A DNA stretch of 64,000 nucleotides from Pseudomonas saudiphocaensis (GTDB lineage Bacteria; Pseudomonadota; Gammaproteobacteria; Pseudomonadales; Pseudomonadaceae). The position numbers and the translations under genes are program-made. The notes below the pieces were generated by a model, which worked only from the letters and a program-made list of their open reading frames with translations, was not told the DNA's origin and did not search any database. The stretch lies in the NCBI RefSeq assembly GCF_000756775.1, contig NZ_CCSF01000001.1, forward strand, positions 1-64,000, given 5' to 3'. Positions 41,609 through 52,579 of this stretch are shown in pieces. Each line of letters starts with the position of its first letter. The stretch's first letter is position 1.

Positions 41609-42433
41609 ATGGATATAACCATCGACTACCTGGTTGAACTCTCCGAAGCCTGGCTGCCGGTTGCGTTGCAATACGCGGTCCAGCTGACCCTGGCATTGCT
41701 CACCTTTGTTCTGGGCTGGTGGTTGATCAACCGCTTTACGCACAGGATTGGCAACCTGCTGCAGCGGCGCAAGGTGGACCCGACTCTGCATGGTTTCATC
41801 GGCAGCCTGACGACCGTCATTCTCAGAATCCTGCTGCTGGTCAGCGTGGCCTCGATGATCGGCGTGGAGACCACCTCTTTTATCGCGGTGATCGGCGCTG
41901 CGGGTCTGGCCATCGGGCTGGCCTTGCAGGGTAGCCTGGCGAACTTTGCCGGAGGGGTACTGATTCTGTTGTTCCGCCCCTTTCGGGTCGGTGAGTGGAT
42001 TGAAGCGCAGGGCGTAGCCGGTACGGTGAATTCAATCCAGATCTTTCACACGGTGCTGAAAACCGGCGATAACAAGACTGTGGTGGTGCCGAACGGAGCG
42101 CTTTCCAACGGGCATATCACCAACTTTTCCCGCGAGCCTCGCCGCCGTGCGGACATCAATATCGGTATCGACTACAGCAGCGATATCAAGCTGGCGCGGC
42201 AGATTCTGCTGGAGATAGCCCAGGACCCGCGCGTGCTGCGTGAGCCGGAGCCGGTAGTGTTCGTCACCGGGCTTGGCGACAGCTCGGTTAACCTGTCCTT
42301 GCGTGTGTGGGTTGCGACCGGAGATTTCTGGCCGGTGACCTTTGCCTTCACCGAGCAGGCCAAGGAGAAGCTGGCCGCGGCAGGGGTGGGTATCCCCGTT
42401 CCTCAGCGGGTCGTGCATCTGGTCCAGAGCTGA
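41609..42433 (+). CDS. Small-conductance mechanosensitive channel (MscS family)
   Basis: 274 residues. Three N-terminal hydrophobic segments end in the pore helix GAAGLAIGLALQGSLANFAGGV with the glycine-alanine pattern of MscS TM3, followed by the cytoplasmic beta/alpha-beta vestibule (RPFRVGEWIEAQGVAGTVNSI). The ATG follows TAGGAG by eight bases. It closes with a terminator before the convergent ampG. Confidence 0.95.
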   Translation: MDITIDYLVELSEAWLPVALQYAVQLTLALLTFVLGWWLINRFTHRIGNLLQRRKVDPTLHGFIGSLTTVILRILLLVSVASMIGVETTSFIAVIGAAGLAIGLALQGSLANFAGGVLILLFRPFRVGEWIEAQGVAGTVNSIQIFHTVLKTGDNKTVVVPNGALSNGHITNFSREPRRRADINIGIDYSSDIKLARQILLEIAQDPRVLREPEPVVFVTGLGDSSVNLSLRVWVATGDFWPVTFAFTEQAKEKLAAAGVGIPVPQRVVHLVQS

Positions 42434-42450
42434 TGGATAGTGCGTGAGGA

Positions 42451-42479
42451 AGAAGCCGGCCATTGCCGGCTTCTTCATT
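42451..42479. terminator. Hairpin between convergent mscS and ampG
   Basis: Ten-base-pair stem AGAAGCCGGC / GCCGGCTTCT with loop CATT, followed by TCATTT on the plus strand and an A-rich flank on the other side, so it may serve both genes. Confidence 0.75.
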
Positions 42480-44180
42480 TCAGGGGCGCCCCGAAGTAGC
42501 CTCTCTTTCACTCCCGGCCGGCAATTGGCGACTACTGCGCCATTGCCAGACGATCAGTATCAACGTCGGTATGCCGAGCAAAGCCGTGACCAGGAAAAAG
42601 TTGCTGTAGCCCAGGCTCTCCACCATTACTCCCGAATAGCCGCCCAGCAGCCGCGGCAGCAACAACATCAGCGAGCTGAGCAGCGCGTACTGGGTGGCGG
42701 AGAATTTGAGGTTGGTCAGGCTCGATAGATAGGCGACAAAGGCTGTCGAGGCCAGGCCGCCGCTGAAGTTGTCGCAGGAAATGGTGACGATGAGCATCTG
42801 CAGGTCTGCGCCCATTTCCACCAGCAGCATGAACATCAGATTGGTCGCCGCCGAAGCCGCGCCGCCGATGAACAGAATCGGCAGGATGCTGAAGCGCACG
42901 ATCAGCAGCCCCCCGAACGCCGCGCCCAAGAGTGTCATGATCAGCCCGAATACCTTGCTGACACTGGCGATCTCGTCCTTGGTAAAGCCCTGGTCTATGT
43001 AAAACACGTTGGCCATCACGCCCATCACCGTGTCGGACATCCGGTAGGTGGCGATCAGCCCCAGCAGCAGGAGTGCCTGCCAGCGATAACGGACGATAAA
43101 ATCGGTAATCGGCGTCAATACCGGCCCCATAAGGATGCGGCCGGGCGCCGACAGACAACCCCAGCAGATCAACAGATACATGGTGCCGCGCGGCCAGTAA
43201 CCTCCCCAGTAGGACTGAAACATGCCGGTGGTCGAGACGATGAGAATGATCAGCACGATCACCGACACCGCCTGGTGCGCAAAATCGAAGCGTTGCGGCC
43301 GCTGCTTCTGTCCGGCCTGGCCGAGAATATGCCGCACCGGTACCAGCAACGAGCGACCCACCGGAGAAATACTGCCGAGAATGAACAGCGCGTAGAGCAG
43401 TGCCCGCGGCCAGGCCTGGGCAATGATGGCGTTGATCATTGCAGGCACGGAAATCAGCAGGACCAGCAGCAAGCCGACGGCCGCCAGCTGATGATTGAAG
43501 GTGTAAAGCGCCGGCTCGTCAGGCAGTGGGGCGGCGGCAGGTGGTTCGGGGATTAGCAGGCTGGTAATGAAGCCCGGCACGATGAGCAGGGCGAAGATAA
43601 GGTAGGTCAGAGTCCAGGCGGCCTGGTCGTATTCCAGATTGCTCGAGCCCAGCCACTCGGCCAGAAACAGCGCGCCGGCACTGGCCAGCAGCATCGCGAC
43701 TCGATAGCCGGTCATGTAGCTCGCCGCCAGGGTCGCCTGCAGCTTGTCTTCGGCAATCTCCAGGCGGTAGGCATCGATGGCGATGTCCTGGGTCGCCGAA
43801 GAGAATGCCACTACCACTGCCAGGGCGATAAGCATGGTCAGGTTCGTCTGCGGGTTGCACAGCGCCATGCCCACCAGGCCTATGGCGATCAGCGCCTGCG
43901 ATAGCACCAGCCAGGAGCGCCGCCGCCCGAGCGCACCGATCCAAGGCAGGCGCCATTGGTCGAGCATGGGCGACCAGACCCACTTGAAGGCGTAGGCGAG
44001 GCTGATCCAGCTGGCGAAACCGATGGTTTCCCGCGAGACCCCGGCTTCGCGCAGCCATACCGACAGCGTCGAGAACACCAGGATCGCCGGCAATCCGGCA
44101 GCGAAGCCGAGGATAAGTAGCGTTAGCGAAGCGGGACTGGCATAGGCGGCGAGGGCATCGCGCCAAGTTTCACGGGACAT
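42480..44180 (-). CDS. ampG: AmpG muropeptide permease
   Basis: 566 residues with about 12-14 hydrophobic helices. The N-terminal segment GFAAGLPAILVFSTLSVWLREAGV and the motif SPMLDQWRLP are typical of AmpG, which imports GlcNAc-anhydroMurNAc peptides from peptidoglycan turnover and controls AmpC beta-lactamase induction in pseudomonads. Length is near that of the known P. aeruginosa protein. No strong ribosome site is seen before the ATG. Confidence 0.95.
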   Translation of the reverse strand: MSRETWRDALAAYASPASLTLLILGFAAGLPAILVFSTLSVWLREAGVSRETIGFASWISLAYAFKWVWSPMLDQWRLPWIGALGRRRSWLVLSQALIAIGLVGMALCNPQTNLTMLIALAVVVAFSSATQDIAIDAYRLEIAEDKLQATLAASYMTGYRVAMLLASAGALFLAEWLGSSNLEYDQAAWTLTYLIFALLIVPGFITSLLIPEPPAAAPLPDEPALYTFNHQLAAVGLLLVLLISVPAMINAIIAQAWPRALLYALFILGSISPVGRSLLVPVRHILGQAGQKQRPQRFDFAHQAVSVIVLIILIVSTTGMFQSYWGGYWPRGTMYLLICWGCLSAPGRILMGPVLTPITDFIVRYRWQALLLLGLIATYRMSDTVMGVMANVFYIDQGFTKDEIASVSKVFGLIMTLLGAAFGGLLIVRFSILPILFIGGAASAATNLMFMLLVEMGADLQMLIVTISCDNFSGGLASTAFVAYLSSLTNLKFSATQYALLSSLMLLLPRLLGGYSGVMVESLGYSNFFLVTALLGIPTLILIVWQWRSSRQLPAGSEREATSGRP

Positions 44181-44221
44181 GTGGCAAGGGTCTGTCGGCT
44201 GGAAAAGACAAAAGGCGCACT

Positions 44222-44578
44222 CTACTCGCTGTGCTCGAATGAATGCCAGCCATGCCGACGTATGTCCACCCGGTCATTGATGATGGTCAGGCCCTCGGCA
44301 CGCAAGCGCTGTCGTTGTTCATGGCCTGCTGCACTGCCTGCCGGCAGGCTCAGGCGTCCACCGGCGGCAATCACCCGGTGCCAGGGCAGGCGGGTGTCGT
44401 CCGGCAGTTGTGACATCAGCCGCCCGACCCAGCGTGCGGCACGGCCAAGCCCGGCCATGGCGGCCAGCTCGCCATAGCTCACCACCTTGCCGGGAGGGAT
44501 CTGCGCCATCACCAGATACACAGCGGCACGCCGCGCCTCGGGATTGGCATCTGGTGGTAGCAGGGGCTGTTCGGGCAT
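44222..44578 (-). CDS. Alkyltransferase-like protein (ATL, tryptophan replacing catalytic Cys)
   Basis: 118 residues, homologous to the C-terminal domain of O6-alkylguanine-DNA alkyltransferase. The active-site motif reads LPWHRVI (Trp66) instead of PCHRV, which defines ATL proteins: they bind O6-alkylguanine without repairing it and recruit nucleotide excision repair. The DNA-reading helix motif and arginine finger (GLGRAARWVGRLMSQ) are retained. It lies 42 bases upstream of ampG on the same strand. Confidence 0.88.
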   Translation of the reverse strand: MPEQPLLPPDANPEARRAAVYLVMAQIPPGKVVSYGELAAMAGLGRAARWVGRLMSQLPDDTRLPWHRVIAAGGRLSLPAGSAAGHEQRQRLRAEGLTIINDRVDIRRHGWHSFEHSE

Positions 44579-44702
44579 GGGAATACTTCCTGATGAACTC
44601 GGCTTAAACCCGACGGTCAGTGCTTGCTGTGACTATAGGCATAAGGATAATGCGGCCCTTCAATGGCTCGTTGAGCCCCTTCGATCAGAACTCAGTATTT
44701 CT

Positions 44703-45707
44703 ATGTTTTCCAGAACTCTGTTTTGCGCAGCCCTTACCGCGCTGTCGCTACCATCATTTGCCGATACCGTCTGGTTGAAAAACGGTGATCGCCTGACCGG
44801 CAAGATCAGTGTCATGGATGGCGGCAAGCTGCTTCTTGAAACCGAATATGGCGGCTCGATTCCGCTGAAGTGGAGCAGTATCGCCACACTGGAAAGTGAT
44901 CAGAAATTGCTGGTCAAGCAGGATCAGGTTAGCGGCGAAGTGGTGCAGTCGCTACAGGCGGCCGACGATGGCAAGGTGACCCTCGCCAATGGCGCTGCGC
45001 CGCGTACCGTACAGCTGGCGAGCATCTCGCAGATTATCCATCCCAAGCCACTGATCCAGGATTTCGAGTGGAAGGGCAATGTCGACGTGGCGATGGACTA
45101 CAAGCGCGCCGAGACCGATACCGACGACTACGACGTGTCCTTCCATACCAAGGCGCGGCACGGCCTGTGGCGGCATAACGGCACGGGCAGCTACAACCGC
45201 GAATACCGCGACGGCGTGACCGTTACCGACAACTGGGATGCCGAATATGCCCTTGACCGATTCCTCGATGAGAATTGGTTCTGGCAGGGCCGCGTGAGCT
45301 ACAAGCGGGACCAGATCGAAGACGTACGTCGCCAGCGCACCATAGGTACAGGTCCTGGTTACCAGTTCTGGGATAACGAACTGGGCGCCTTCTCGCTGGC
45401 TTCGCTGATCAACCGCAGCGACTACGAGTACGCCGACGGCAGCAAGGACGAGTTTTTCCTGGCGGCAGTGAAGTGGGACTACAACCGCTACCTGGTGGGC
45501 AAGACCTTCGAGCTGTTCAGCTCTGGCGAAATCGGCAAGCCGCTGGAAGGTGTCGCCGATTACGAGCTGGATGCGGAAATCGGGCTGCGCTACAAGGTGA
45601 CCGACTGGGCCTCGCTGAACATGAAAGCCGAGCGGGACATCGTCAGCGGCGCTGAGAGCGAAACTGACGAAACACGCTATTCCATCGGCTTCGGTGTGGG
45701 CTGGTAA
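44703..45707 (+). CDS. DUF481-family outer-membrane protein
   Basis: 334 residues with a signal peptide (MFSRTLFCAALTALSLPSFA) and a DUF481 beta-barrel; the N-terminal module TVWLKNGDRLTGKISVMDGGKLLLETEYGGSI is a family mark, and the chain ends in aromatic GVGW. The function is unknown; DUF481 proteins sit in the outer membrane of gammaproteobacteria. The start at 44703 gives a clean signal peptide. Confidence 0.85.
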   Translation: MFSRTLFCAALTALSLPSFADTVWLKNGDRLTGKISVMDGGKLLLETEYGGSIPLKWSSIATLESDQKLLVKQDQVSGEVVQSLQAADDGKVTLANGAAPRTVQLASISQIIHPKPLIQDFEWKGNVDVAMDYKRAETDTDDYDVSFHTKARHGLWRHNGTGSYNREYRDGVTVTDNWDAEYALDRFLDENWFWQGRVSYKRDQIEDVRRQRTIGTGPGYQFWDNELGAFSLASLINRSDYEYADGSKDEFFLAAVKWDYNRYLVGKTFELFSSGEIGKPLEGVADYELDAEIGLRYKVTDWASLNMKAERDIVSGAESETDETRYSIGFGVGW

Positions 45708-45728
45708 GCGCATTCGAAGCGGCGCCTT

Positions 45729-45757
45729 CCAGGCTGCAGGGTATGTCTGCAGCCTGG
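45729..45757. terminator. Hairpin between DUF481 and SDR genes
   Basis: Eleven-base-pair stem CCAGGCTGCAG / CTGCAGCCTGG, loop of seven, between two convergent genes; no strong T-run. Confidence 0.5.
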
Positions 45758-45768
45758 CGCTGCTACCT

Positions 45769-46527
45769 TTAGAGGCGCAGTCCGCCGTCCAGCTCCAGAA
45801 TGCGGCCGGTGAAGTAGTCGTTCTCGAAGATATAAGCCACCGAGTGTGCGATCTCTATCGGCTTGCCCAGACGTTGCAGGGGAATGCCTGCGGTCATCTT
45901 CGCCAGCGCCTCTGGCTTCATGCTTGCGACCATTTCGGTTTCGATAAAACCGGGCGCTACGCCTGCTACGCGGATGCCGTAGCGGGCCAGCTCTCTGGCC
46001 CAGACCACGGTGTCGGCGGCGACGCCGGCCTTGGCAGCGGAGTAGTTGGCCTGGCCCATGTTGCCGGCGCGGGAGATCGAAGAAATATTGATGATTGCAC
46101 CCTGGCGCTTGAGCTCGACCATCTTGGCCGCTACTTCGCGGGTGCAGAGGAAGACTCCGGTCAGGTTGACGTCGATCACCGACTGCCACTGCGCCAGACT
46201 CATCTTTGACAGCTCGCCATCCTTGACCTTGATCGTCAGGCCGTCGCGCAGGATACCGGCATTGTTGACCAGACCATCAAGCCCGCCGAAATCTTGGCTG
46301 ACCTGATTCACCATGTGGCTGACCTGTTCCTCGTCAGCGACATTGCACAGGTAAGCGCGCGCATCACCGCCTGCCTGTTTGCAGGCCTGGACCGCCTCAT
46401 CAAGACGTTCCTGGTTGAGGTCGACCAGCGCCAGGCGGGCGCCTTTGGCTGCGAGGTATTCGCCCATCGCACGTCCCAGGCCCTGGCCGCCGCCGGTAAT
46501 GATGATGACCTTGTCTTTGAGCTGCAT
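45769..46527 (-). CDS. Short-chain dehydrogenase/reductase (FabG-like)
   Basis: 252 residues. Cofactor loop [10 protein letters not shown] (11-20), NNAG at 88-91, catalytic Tyr162 and Lys166 in NYSAAKAGV, and serine near 150 are all present, fitting a classical SDR of the 3-oxoacyl-ACP reductase group. The Asp36 of VDLN suggests NAD(H) preference. The actual substrate is unknown. The gene is single, convergent with DUF481 and divergent from hugZ. Confidence 0.88.
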   Translation of the reverse strand: MQLKDKVIIITGGGQGLGRAMGEYLAAKGARLALVDLNQERLDEAVQACKQAGGDARAYLCNVADEEQVSHMVNQVSQDFGGLDGLVNNAGILRDGLTIKVKDGELSKMSLAQWQSVIDVNLTGVFLCTREVAAKMVELKRQGAIINISSISRAGNMGQANYSAAKAGVAADTVVWARELARYGIRVAGVAPGFIETEMVASMKPEALAKMTAGIPLQRLGKPIEIAHSVAYIFENDYFTGRILELDGGLRL

Positions 46528-46706
46528 GCCAATCTCCTGTTTTTATAATCGATGCGTATGCGACGCCTTAGAGGGCTGTATGGCAGGCTGCTGAGAATTC
46601 AGGCGAGGCCGGCAAGGCGAGCCTTTCGTAATGCCAGCGCAGGTAGTTTTTCCATGGCCTGTTATGCTGCTGAGCTTCACAGCCAGCACCCTCAGGAGCC
46701 CAAAAG

Positions 46707-47411
46707 GTGAGCGCAGAAGCCGTCAAGAATGCCCGACTATTACTGCTCAAGGAATACCGGGGCGTGCTCTCGACCCACTCTCTGGCGATGCCGGGCTTTC
46801 CCTTCGGCTCGGTCGTTCCCTATTGCCTGAACCAGGACGGCTGGCCGCTGATACTTATCAGCCGCATTGCCCAGCACACCCGCAATCTCAAGGCCGATCC
46901 ACGTTGCTCTCTGCTGGTTTCCGAGCGTGACGCTGCCGACGTGCAGCTCAACGGTCGACTTACGCTTATGGCCGAGGCCAGACAGCTGGCCGATCCGCAG
47001 TCGGTCGCGAGTGCGGCTGAGCGCTACTATCGCTATTTCCCCGAGTCGCGTGACTACCATCGGGTGCATGATTTCGATTTCTGGGTCTTGCATCCGCTGC
47101 GCTGGCGCTTTATTGGCGGTTTCGGCGCCATTCACTGGCTGGAGCAGGCCGCCCTGGCCAATCCGTTTGCCGGTGCCGAGGGCGGCGAGGGCGCTATGCT
47201 CGAACATATGAATGACGATCATGCTGCGGCAATCGCGCATTACGTCGAGCAGGCTGGTTTGCCAGGCACAGACGACGCCCGAATGGTCGGAATCGATGCC
47301 GAAGGCTTCCATCTGCGAATTGGTCAGGCGATTCACTGGTTGCCATTTCCCTCGGCATGCTCGACCGCCATGGACGTTCGTCAGGCCCTGGTGGCCATGG
47401 CGCGCAGCTGA
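46707..47411 (+). CDS. HugZ-family heme-binding/pyridoxamine oxidase-like protein
   Basis: 234 residues with a split-barrel flavin-oxidase-like N-terminal domain (LSTHSLAMPGFPFGSVVPYC) and a C-terminal DUF2470-like part (EGAMLEHMNDDHAAAIAHY), the arrangement of HugZ heme-utilisation proteins. A GTG start follows CAGGAG. There is no adjacent heme-transport gene, so the role is inferred from the family only. Confidence 0.83.
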   Translation: MSAEAVKNARLLLLKEYRGVLSTHSLAMPGFPFGSVVPYCLNQDGWPLILISRIAQHTRNLKADPRCSLLVSERDAADVQLNGRLTLMAEARQLADPQSVASAAERYYRYFPESRDYHRVHDFDFWVLHPLRWRFIGGFGAIHWLEQAALANPFAGAEGGEGAMLEHMNDDHAAAIAHYVEQAGLPGTDDARMVGIDAEGFHLRIGQAIHWLPFPSACSTAMDVRQALVAMARS

Positions 47412-47552
47412 TTCAGCCTGGCGTCAGCTTCCTCCGTTAGCTTGTAGCGACACGAATAATCCAGTTACAGGCTGTTCATCACGCGACTTGAATTCGGTAC
47501 CTAGCGCCGTCATCTACACAGAATCGGAAGCTGTTCTTCCGAAGGATCCTTG

Positions 47553-48017
47553 ATGCGAATATTTTTACTGCTGTTTCTCCTGTTCCCTTTGGCCGAACTG
47601 GCTCTGCTGATTCAGGTCGGTGGCTCTATCGGTGTGCTGGGAACCATCCTGCTGCTGGTGCTCAGCGGCTTGAGTGGCATCCTGCTGATGCGCTTCGCTG
47701 GTTTTGCCACCGCCTGGCGTGCTCGGGAACGGCTGGCACGGGGTGAGTTGCCGGAGCGCGAAATGCTGCAGGGCATGATGATGGTGGTCGCCGGCGGCCT
47801 GCTGTTCCTGCCGGGCTTTCTCAGCGACCTAGTGGCCCTGCTGCTGCTTTTCCCGCCGTCACGCAAACTGTTTCTGGGTGTGCTCGGCCGCCGTGCCGAA
47901 GCTCAGGCGCAGCGACGCCGTGCGTTCGCCGATGATCTGCATCGACAGCATGAACAGCCCACCGGCACTCAGCGCCCGAATGTGATCGAGGGCGAGTGGG
48001 AGCGTCGCGACAAGTGA
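47553..48017 (+). CDS. fxsA: FxsA-family membrane protein
   Basis: 154 residues with two or three hydrophobic helices (LFLLFPLAELALLIQVGG and LLLVLSGLSGILLMRFAG) and a hydrophilic, arginine-rich tail, as in FxsA/YggE neighbours of E. coli groESL. In E. coli it affects exclusion of phage T7 by the F plasmid; its normal job is unknown. The ATG follows AAGGATCC. Confidence 0.88.
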   Translation: MRIFLLLFLLFPLAELALLIQVGGSIGVLGTILLLVLSGLSGILLMRFAGFATAWRARERLARGELPEREMLQGMMMVVAGGLLFLPGFLSDLVALLLLFPPSRKLFLGVLGRRAEAQAQRRRAFADDLHRQHEQPTGTQRPNVIEGEWERRDK

Positions 48018-48044
48018 CGCATTCTTCGACTCAGGAGCAGATGC

Positions 48045-48074
48045 CCTGCATTTTCAGCTGCAAAAAAATGCAGG
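48045..48074. terminator. A/T-flanked hairpin between fxsA and groES
   Basis: Ten-base-pair inverted repeat CCTGCATTTT / AAAATGCAGG. It lies just before the heat-shock promoter and has no T-run following, so its role in ending fxsA transcripts is uncertain. Confidence 0.45.
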
Positions 48075-48080
48075 CTGGCC

Positions 48081-48109
48081 CTTGAAATCAATTTTCGCCG
48101 CCCACATGT
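48081..48109 (+). promoter_or_regulatory. Sigma32 (RpoH) promoter of groESL
   Basis: CTTGAAA (48081-48087) and CCACATGT (48102-48109), separated by 14 bases, compare with the RpoH consensus CTTGAAA-N11-15-CCCCATNT, with one mismatch in the -10. It is about 145 bases upstream of groES, leaving room for a leader. No CIRCE element was seen. Confidence 0.75.
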
Positions 48110-48254
48110 AGCCGACACCGCAAGGTCGCTGTCGCATTTTGACAGTCCGTTTTTCTGCGCTCCGCATTGCGGGGCGCAACCGGCAACGCCGGAATTTGCC
48201 AACCCGCCGATGGCATTCATCGGCATGGAATCAATCTGTTAGGAGATATCGACA

Positions 48255-48548
48255 ATGAAGCTTCGTCCTCTGCATGACCGCGTCGTAATCCGCCGCAGCG
48301 AAGAAGAAACCAAGACTGCAGGCGGCATCGTGCTGCCGGGTTCCGCCGCCGAGAAGCCGAATCAGGGCGAAATCGTTGCCGTGGGCACCGGCCGAGTGCT
48401 GGACAACGGCGAAGTGCGCGCGCTCACCGTCAAGGTCGGTGACAAGGTTGTATTCGGTCCGTACTCCGGCAGCAACACCGTCAAGGTTGACGGCGAAGAC
48501 CTGCTGGTGATGAGCGAGAACGAAATCCTCGCCATCGTCGAAGCCTAA
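48255..48548 (+). CDS. groES: Co-chaperonin GroES
   Basis: 97 residues. [19 protein letters not shown] and the mobile-loop region [13 protein letters not shown] are diagnostic. It caps the GroEL ring. AGGAGATAT precedes the ATG. Gap to groEL is 46 bases; both are controlled by the heat-shock promoter upstream. Confidence 0.98.
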   Translation: MKLRPLHDRVVIRRSEEETKTAGGIVLPGSAAEKPNQGEIVAVGTGRVLDNGEVRALTVKVGDKVVFGPYSGSNTVKVDGEDLLVMSENEILAIVEA

Positions 48549-48582
48549 TCCTGCGCAAATCTCCAACCCATTCAAGAATTGA

Positions 48583-50241
<1,659 letters not shown>

Positions 50242-50256
50242 GCAGCCCCTTGCTAC

Positions 50257-50290
50257 AAAAAAAAACCCCGAGCTTGCTCGGGGTTTTTTT
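50257..50290 (+). terminator. Terminator of groESL
   Basis: Stem ACCCCGAGC / GCTCGGGGT flanked by an A-run and seven T residues. The following gap to 50497 holds no gene that I can support. Confidence 0.92.
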
Positions 50291-50497
50291 ATGCGTGGCG
50301 ATAAAACGGAAGTGAGTGCTGTTCCTCAGCCACCGTCCAAGAGCTTCGCGCCGAAGGTGGTTCCAACGAGGTGTTGCAGGCCTTGCGCGGCCTTGTGGGA
50401 GGTGCGCCCTCGCGCCGAATGCGTTTCATAGGCCCCATAGAAGGCCGGCTCAAGCCTCAGGTTTCTGCGACAGCTCCTAGGGAAATACAAACGATAA

Positions 50498-50528
50498 AAG
50501 GCCCGACCGGAACTCCCGGTCGGGCCTT
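50498..50528 (-). terminator. Terminator of the arsR-oxidoreductase unit
   Basis: Thirteen-base-pair stem AAGGCCCGACCGG / CCGGTCGGGCCTT with five-base loop; on the minus strand it is followed by TTTTATC, just past the end of the OYE gene. Confidence 0.88.
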
Positions 50529-50540
50529 CTTCGTCAGAGC

Positions 50541-51590
50541 TTAGAGCGAGGGATAGTCGGTGTAACCCTCAGGGCCCGGCGAGTAGAACAGTTGCGGGCG
50601 TGGTTCGTTAAGCGGGGCGTCCTGGCGCAGTCGTTCGACCAGATCCGGGTTGGCAATGTAAGGCACACCAAAGGCCACTGCATCGGCCTTGCCTTCGGCC
50701 AGCCAGGCATTGCCCTGTGCCTTGTCGAAGCCTTCGTTGGCGATATAGACACCGCCGAAAATCTGCTTCAGCTGTGGGCCAAGGCTGTCTTCGCCGGCTT
50801 TTTCGCGGGTGCAGATGAAGGCAATGCCACGCTTGCCCAATTCACGGGCGATATGGCCGAAGGTTTCGGCGCGGTTGGAGTCACCCATGTCATGGCTGTC
50901 GGCGCGTGGTGCCAGGTGCATGCCGACCCGTCCTGCACCCCAGACACCAACAACCGCATCGGTGACTTCAAGCATCAGCCGTGCGCGGTTTTCCAGCGAG
51001 CCGCCGTACTGGTCGGTACGCTGGTTGGTGCTGTCCTGCAGGAACTGATCGAGCAGGTAGCCGTTGGCGCCGTGGATCTCCACGCCGTCGAAGCCGGCCT
51101 CCTTGGCATTCTCGGCGCCCTTGCGGTAGGCCTCGACGATGCCAGCAATTTCGCTGGTCTCCAGAGCGCGCGGGATCTCGTAGCTTTTCTTTGGGCGCAC
51201 CAGGCTGACATGACCGGCGGGCTGAATGGCGCTGGGCGCAACCGGTAGCTGGCCATCGAGGTAGAGCGGGTCGGAGATACGCCCGACGTGCCAGAGCTGC
51301 AGCACGATCTTGCCGCCTTTGGCGTGTACCGCTTCGGTGATTTTCTTCCAGCCCTGTACCTGCTCAGCAGACCAGATGCCGGGAGTGTCAGGGTAGCCGA
51401 CGCCCATTGGTGTCACGGAAGTCGCTTCGCTGATGATCAGACCGGCGCCGGCGCGCTGGGTGTAGTACTCCAGCATCAGCTCGCCAGGCACACGGCCCGG
51501 CTCTGCGCGGCAGCGGGTCAGAGGCGCCATGATGATGCGGTTGGGCAGCTCAAGGTCGCCGATCTTGATGGGGTCGAACAGTGTAGGCAT
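50541..51590 (-). CDS. xenB: Old yellow enzyme family alkene/nitroester reductase (XenB/NemA-like)
   Basis: 349 residues. FMN-binding TIM barrel with MAPLTRCRA near the start, the substrate-binding HVGR loop after [29 protein letters not shown] with the FMN residues, and the [10 protein letters not shown] motif. These enzymes reduce activated alkenes, N-ethylmaleimide and nitro compounds with NADPH. An ArsR-type regulator gene lies 35 bases upstream, as known for the xenB locus of pseudomonads, so an electrophile-responsive unit is likely. Confidence 0.92.
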   Translation of the reverse strand: MPTLFDPIKIGDLELPNRIIMAPLTRCRAEPGRVPGELMLEYYTQRAGAGLIISEATSVTPMGVGYPDTPGIWSAEQVQGWKKITEAVHAKGGKIVLQLWHVGRISDPLYLDGQLPVAPSAIQPAGHVSLVRPKKSYEIPRALETSEIAGIVEAYRKGAENAKEAGFDGVEIHGANGYLLDQFLQDSTNQRTDQYGGSLENRARLMLEVTDAVVGVWGAGRVGMHLAPRADSHDMGDSNRAETFGHIARELGKRGIAFICTREKAGEDSLGPQLKQIFGGVYIANEGFDKAQGNAWLAEGKADAVAFGVPYIANPDLVERLRQDAPLNEPRPQLFYSPGPEGYTDYPSL

Positions 51591-51625
51591 AGCGATACCG
51601 CTCCTCTATGGGTGTATGCGAAAAA

Positions 51626-51928
51626 TCAGAGTTGCTGACTGATGCGCTGGATAAATGCCTGGATGGCCGGCTCATTGCGCTTGAAGAAATGCCATTGACC
51701 GACCTTCTGACTGGTAATCAGGCCGGCGCGTTGCAATGTGGCCAAGTGGGCTGAAACCGTTGATTGCGAAAGCCCGGCCCGTTGGTCTATCTGCCCGGCG
51801 CAGACGCCGTTTTCCAGCGAGTGAAACTGGTCTGGGAAGTGCCGTTGCGGTTCCTTCAGCCACCGCAGAATGTCCCGTCGTAACGGGTGGGCGATCGCTT
51901 TGATGATCTCGTCGAGGCCGTCGGTCAT
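51626..51928 (-). CDS. ArsR-family regulator upstream of xenB
   Basis: 100 residues of winged-helix fold: recognition region QRAGLSQSTVSAHLATLQRAGLI and wing LITSQKVGQWHFF. One cysteine (GVCAGQI) lies just before the recognition helices, a place suited to electrophile or redox sensing. The start at 51928 (MTDGLDEII) gives the usual family N-terminus; an ATG seven codons upstream is an alternative. It is in operon with the reductase and probably represses it. Confidence 0.85.
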   Translation of the reverse strand: MTDGLDEIIKAIAHPLRRDILRWLKEPQRHFPDQFHSLENGVCAGQIDQRAGLSQSTVSAHLATLQRAGLITSQKVGQWHFFKRNEPAIQAFIQRISQQL

Positions 51929-51971
51929 GGGCTTTCGTTCGTCATGCATATCGTGTTGAGCCGAACTATAT

Positions 51972-51998
51972 ATCGATCCATTCCGATGCAGGATCGAT
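51972..51998. promoter_or_regulatory. Inverted repeat, candidate operator for the ArsR-type regulator
   Basis: ATCGATCC / GGATCGAT, eight perfect base pairs with an 11-base spacer, 44 bases upstream of the regulator start codon. The size and symmetry are right for a dimeric winged-helix protein. Overlap with the ispF promoter on the other strand cannot be excluded. Confidence 0.5.
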
Positions 51999-52105
51999 TC
52001 GATCGATGGTGACTATTGCCTATGTCGATGTCGCATGGTGCCGATGAGCCAAGCCGTGACGGGTCCTGTAGAATCCGCTGCTGGTCTTTTCAGGGTGTTT
52101 TGACT

Positions 52106-52579
52106 ATGCGTATCGGCCACGGTTACGACGTGCATCGCTTCGGCGAGGGCGACTTCATCACGCTCGGCGGCGTGCGGATTCCACATAAGTTCGGCTTGCT
52201 GGCGCATTCCGATGGCGACGTGCTGCTGCATGCGCTCAGCGATGCACTGCTCGGCGCGGTGGCGCTGGGCGATATCGGCAAGCACTTTCCCGACACCGAT
52301 CCGCAGTTCAAGGGCGCCGATAGCCGGGTGCTGCTGCGCCATGTGCTCAAGCTGGTTCAGGCCAAGGGCTGGAAGGTGGGGAATGTCGACGCCACCATCA
52401 TCGCTCAGGCGCCAAAGATGGCACCGCACATCGAGTCCATGCGCGGGCTTATCGCCGAGGATCTTCAGGTCGACCTGGACCAGGTCAATGTCAAGGCCAC
52501 CACCAGCGAAAAACTGGGCTTTACCGGGCGCGAAGAGGGCATCGCGGTGCATGCGGTCGCGCTGCTGGTCCGCGCATGA
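52106..52579 (+). CDS. ispF: 2-C-methyl-D-erythritol 2,4-cyclodiphosphate synthase
   Basis: 157 residues. Starts [17 protein letters not shown] with the zinc ligands Asp8 and His10; His42 follows in LLAHSDGDV. Trimeric enzyme of the MEP pathway, two steps after IspE encoded at 6 kb. The start at 52106 is chosen because homologues begin there. It overlaps truD by four bases. Confidence 0.97.
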   Translation: MRIGHGYDVHRFGEGDFITLGGVRIPHKFGLLAHSDGDVLLHALSDALLGAVALGDIGKHFPDTDPQFKGADSRVLLRHVLKLVQAKGWKVGNVDATIIAQAPKMAPHIESMRGLIAEDLQVDLDQVNVKATTSEKLGFTGREEGIAVHAVALLVRA

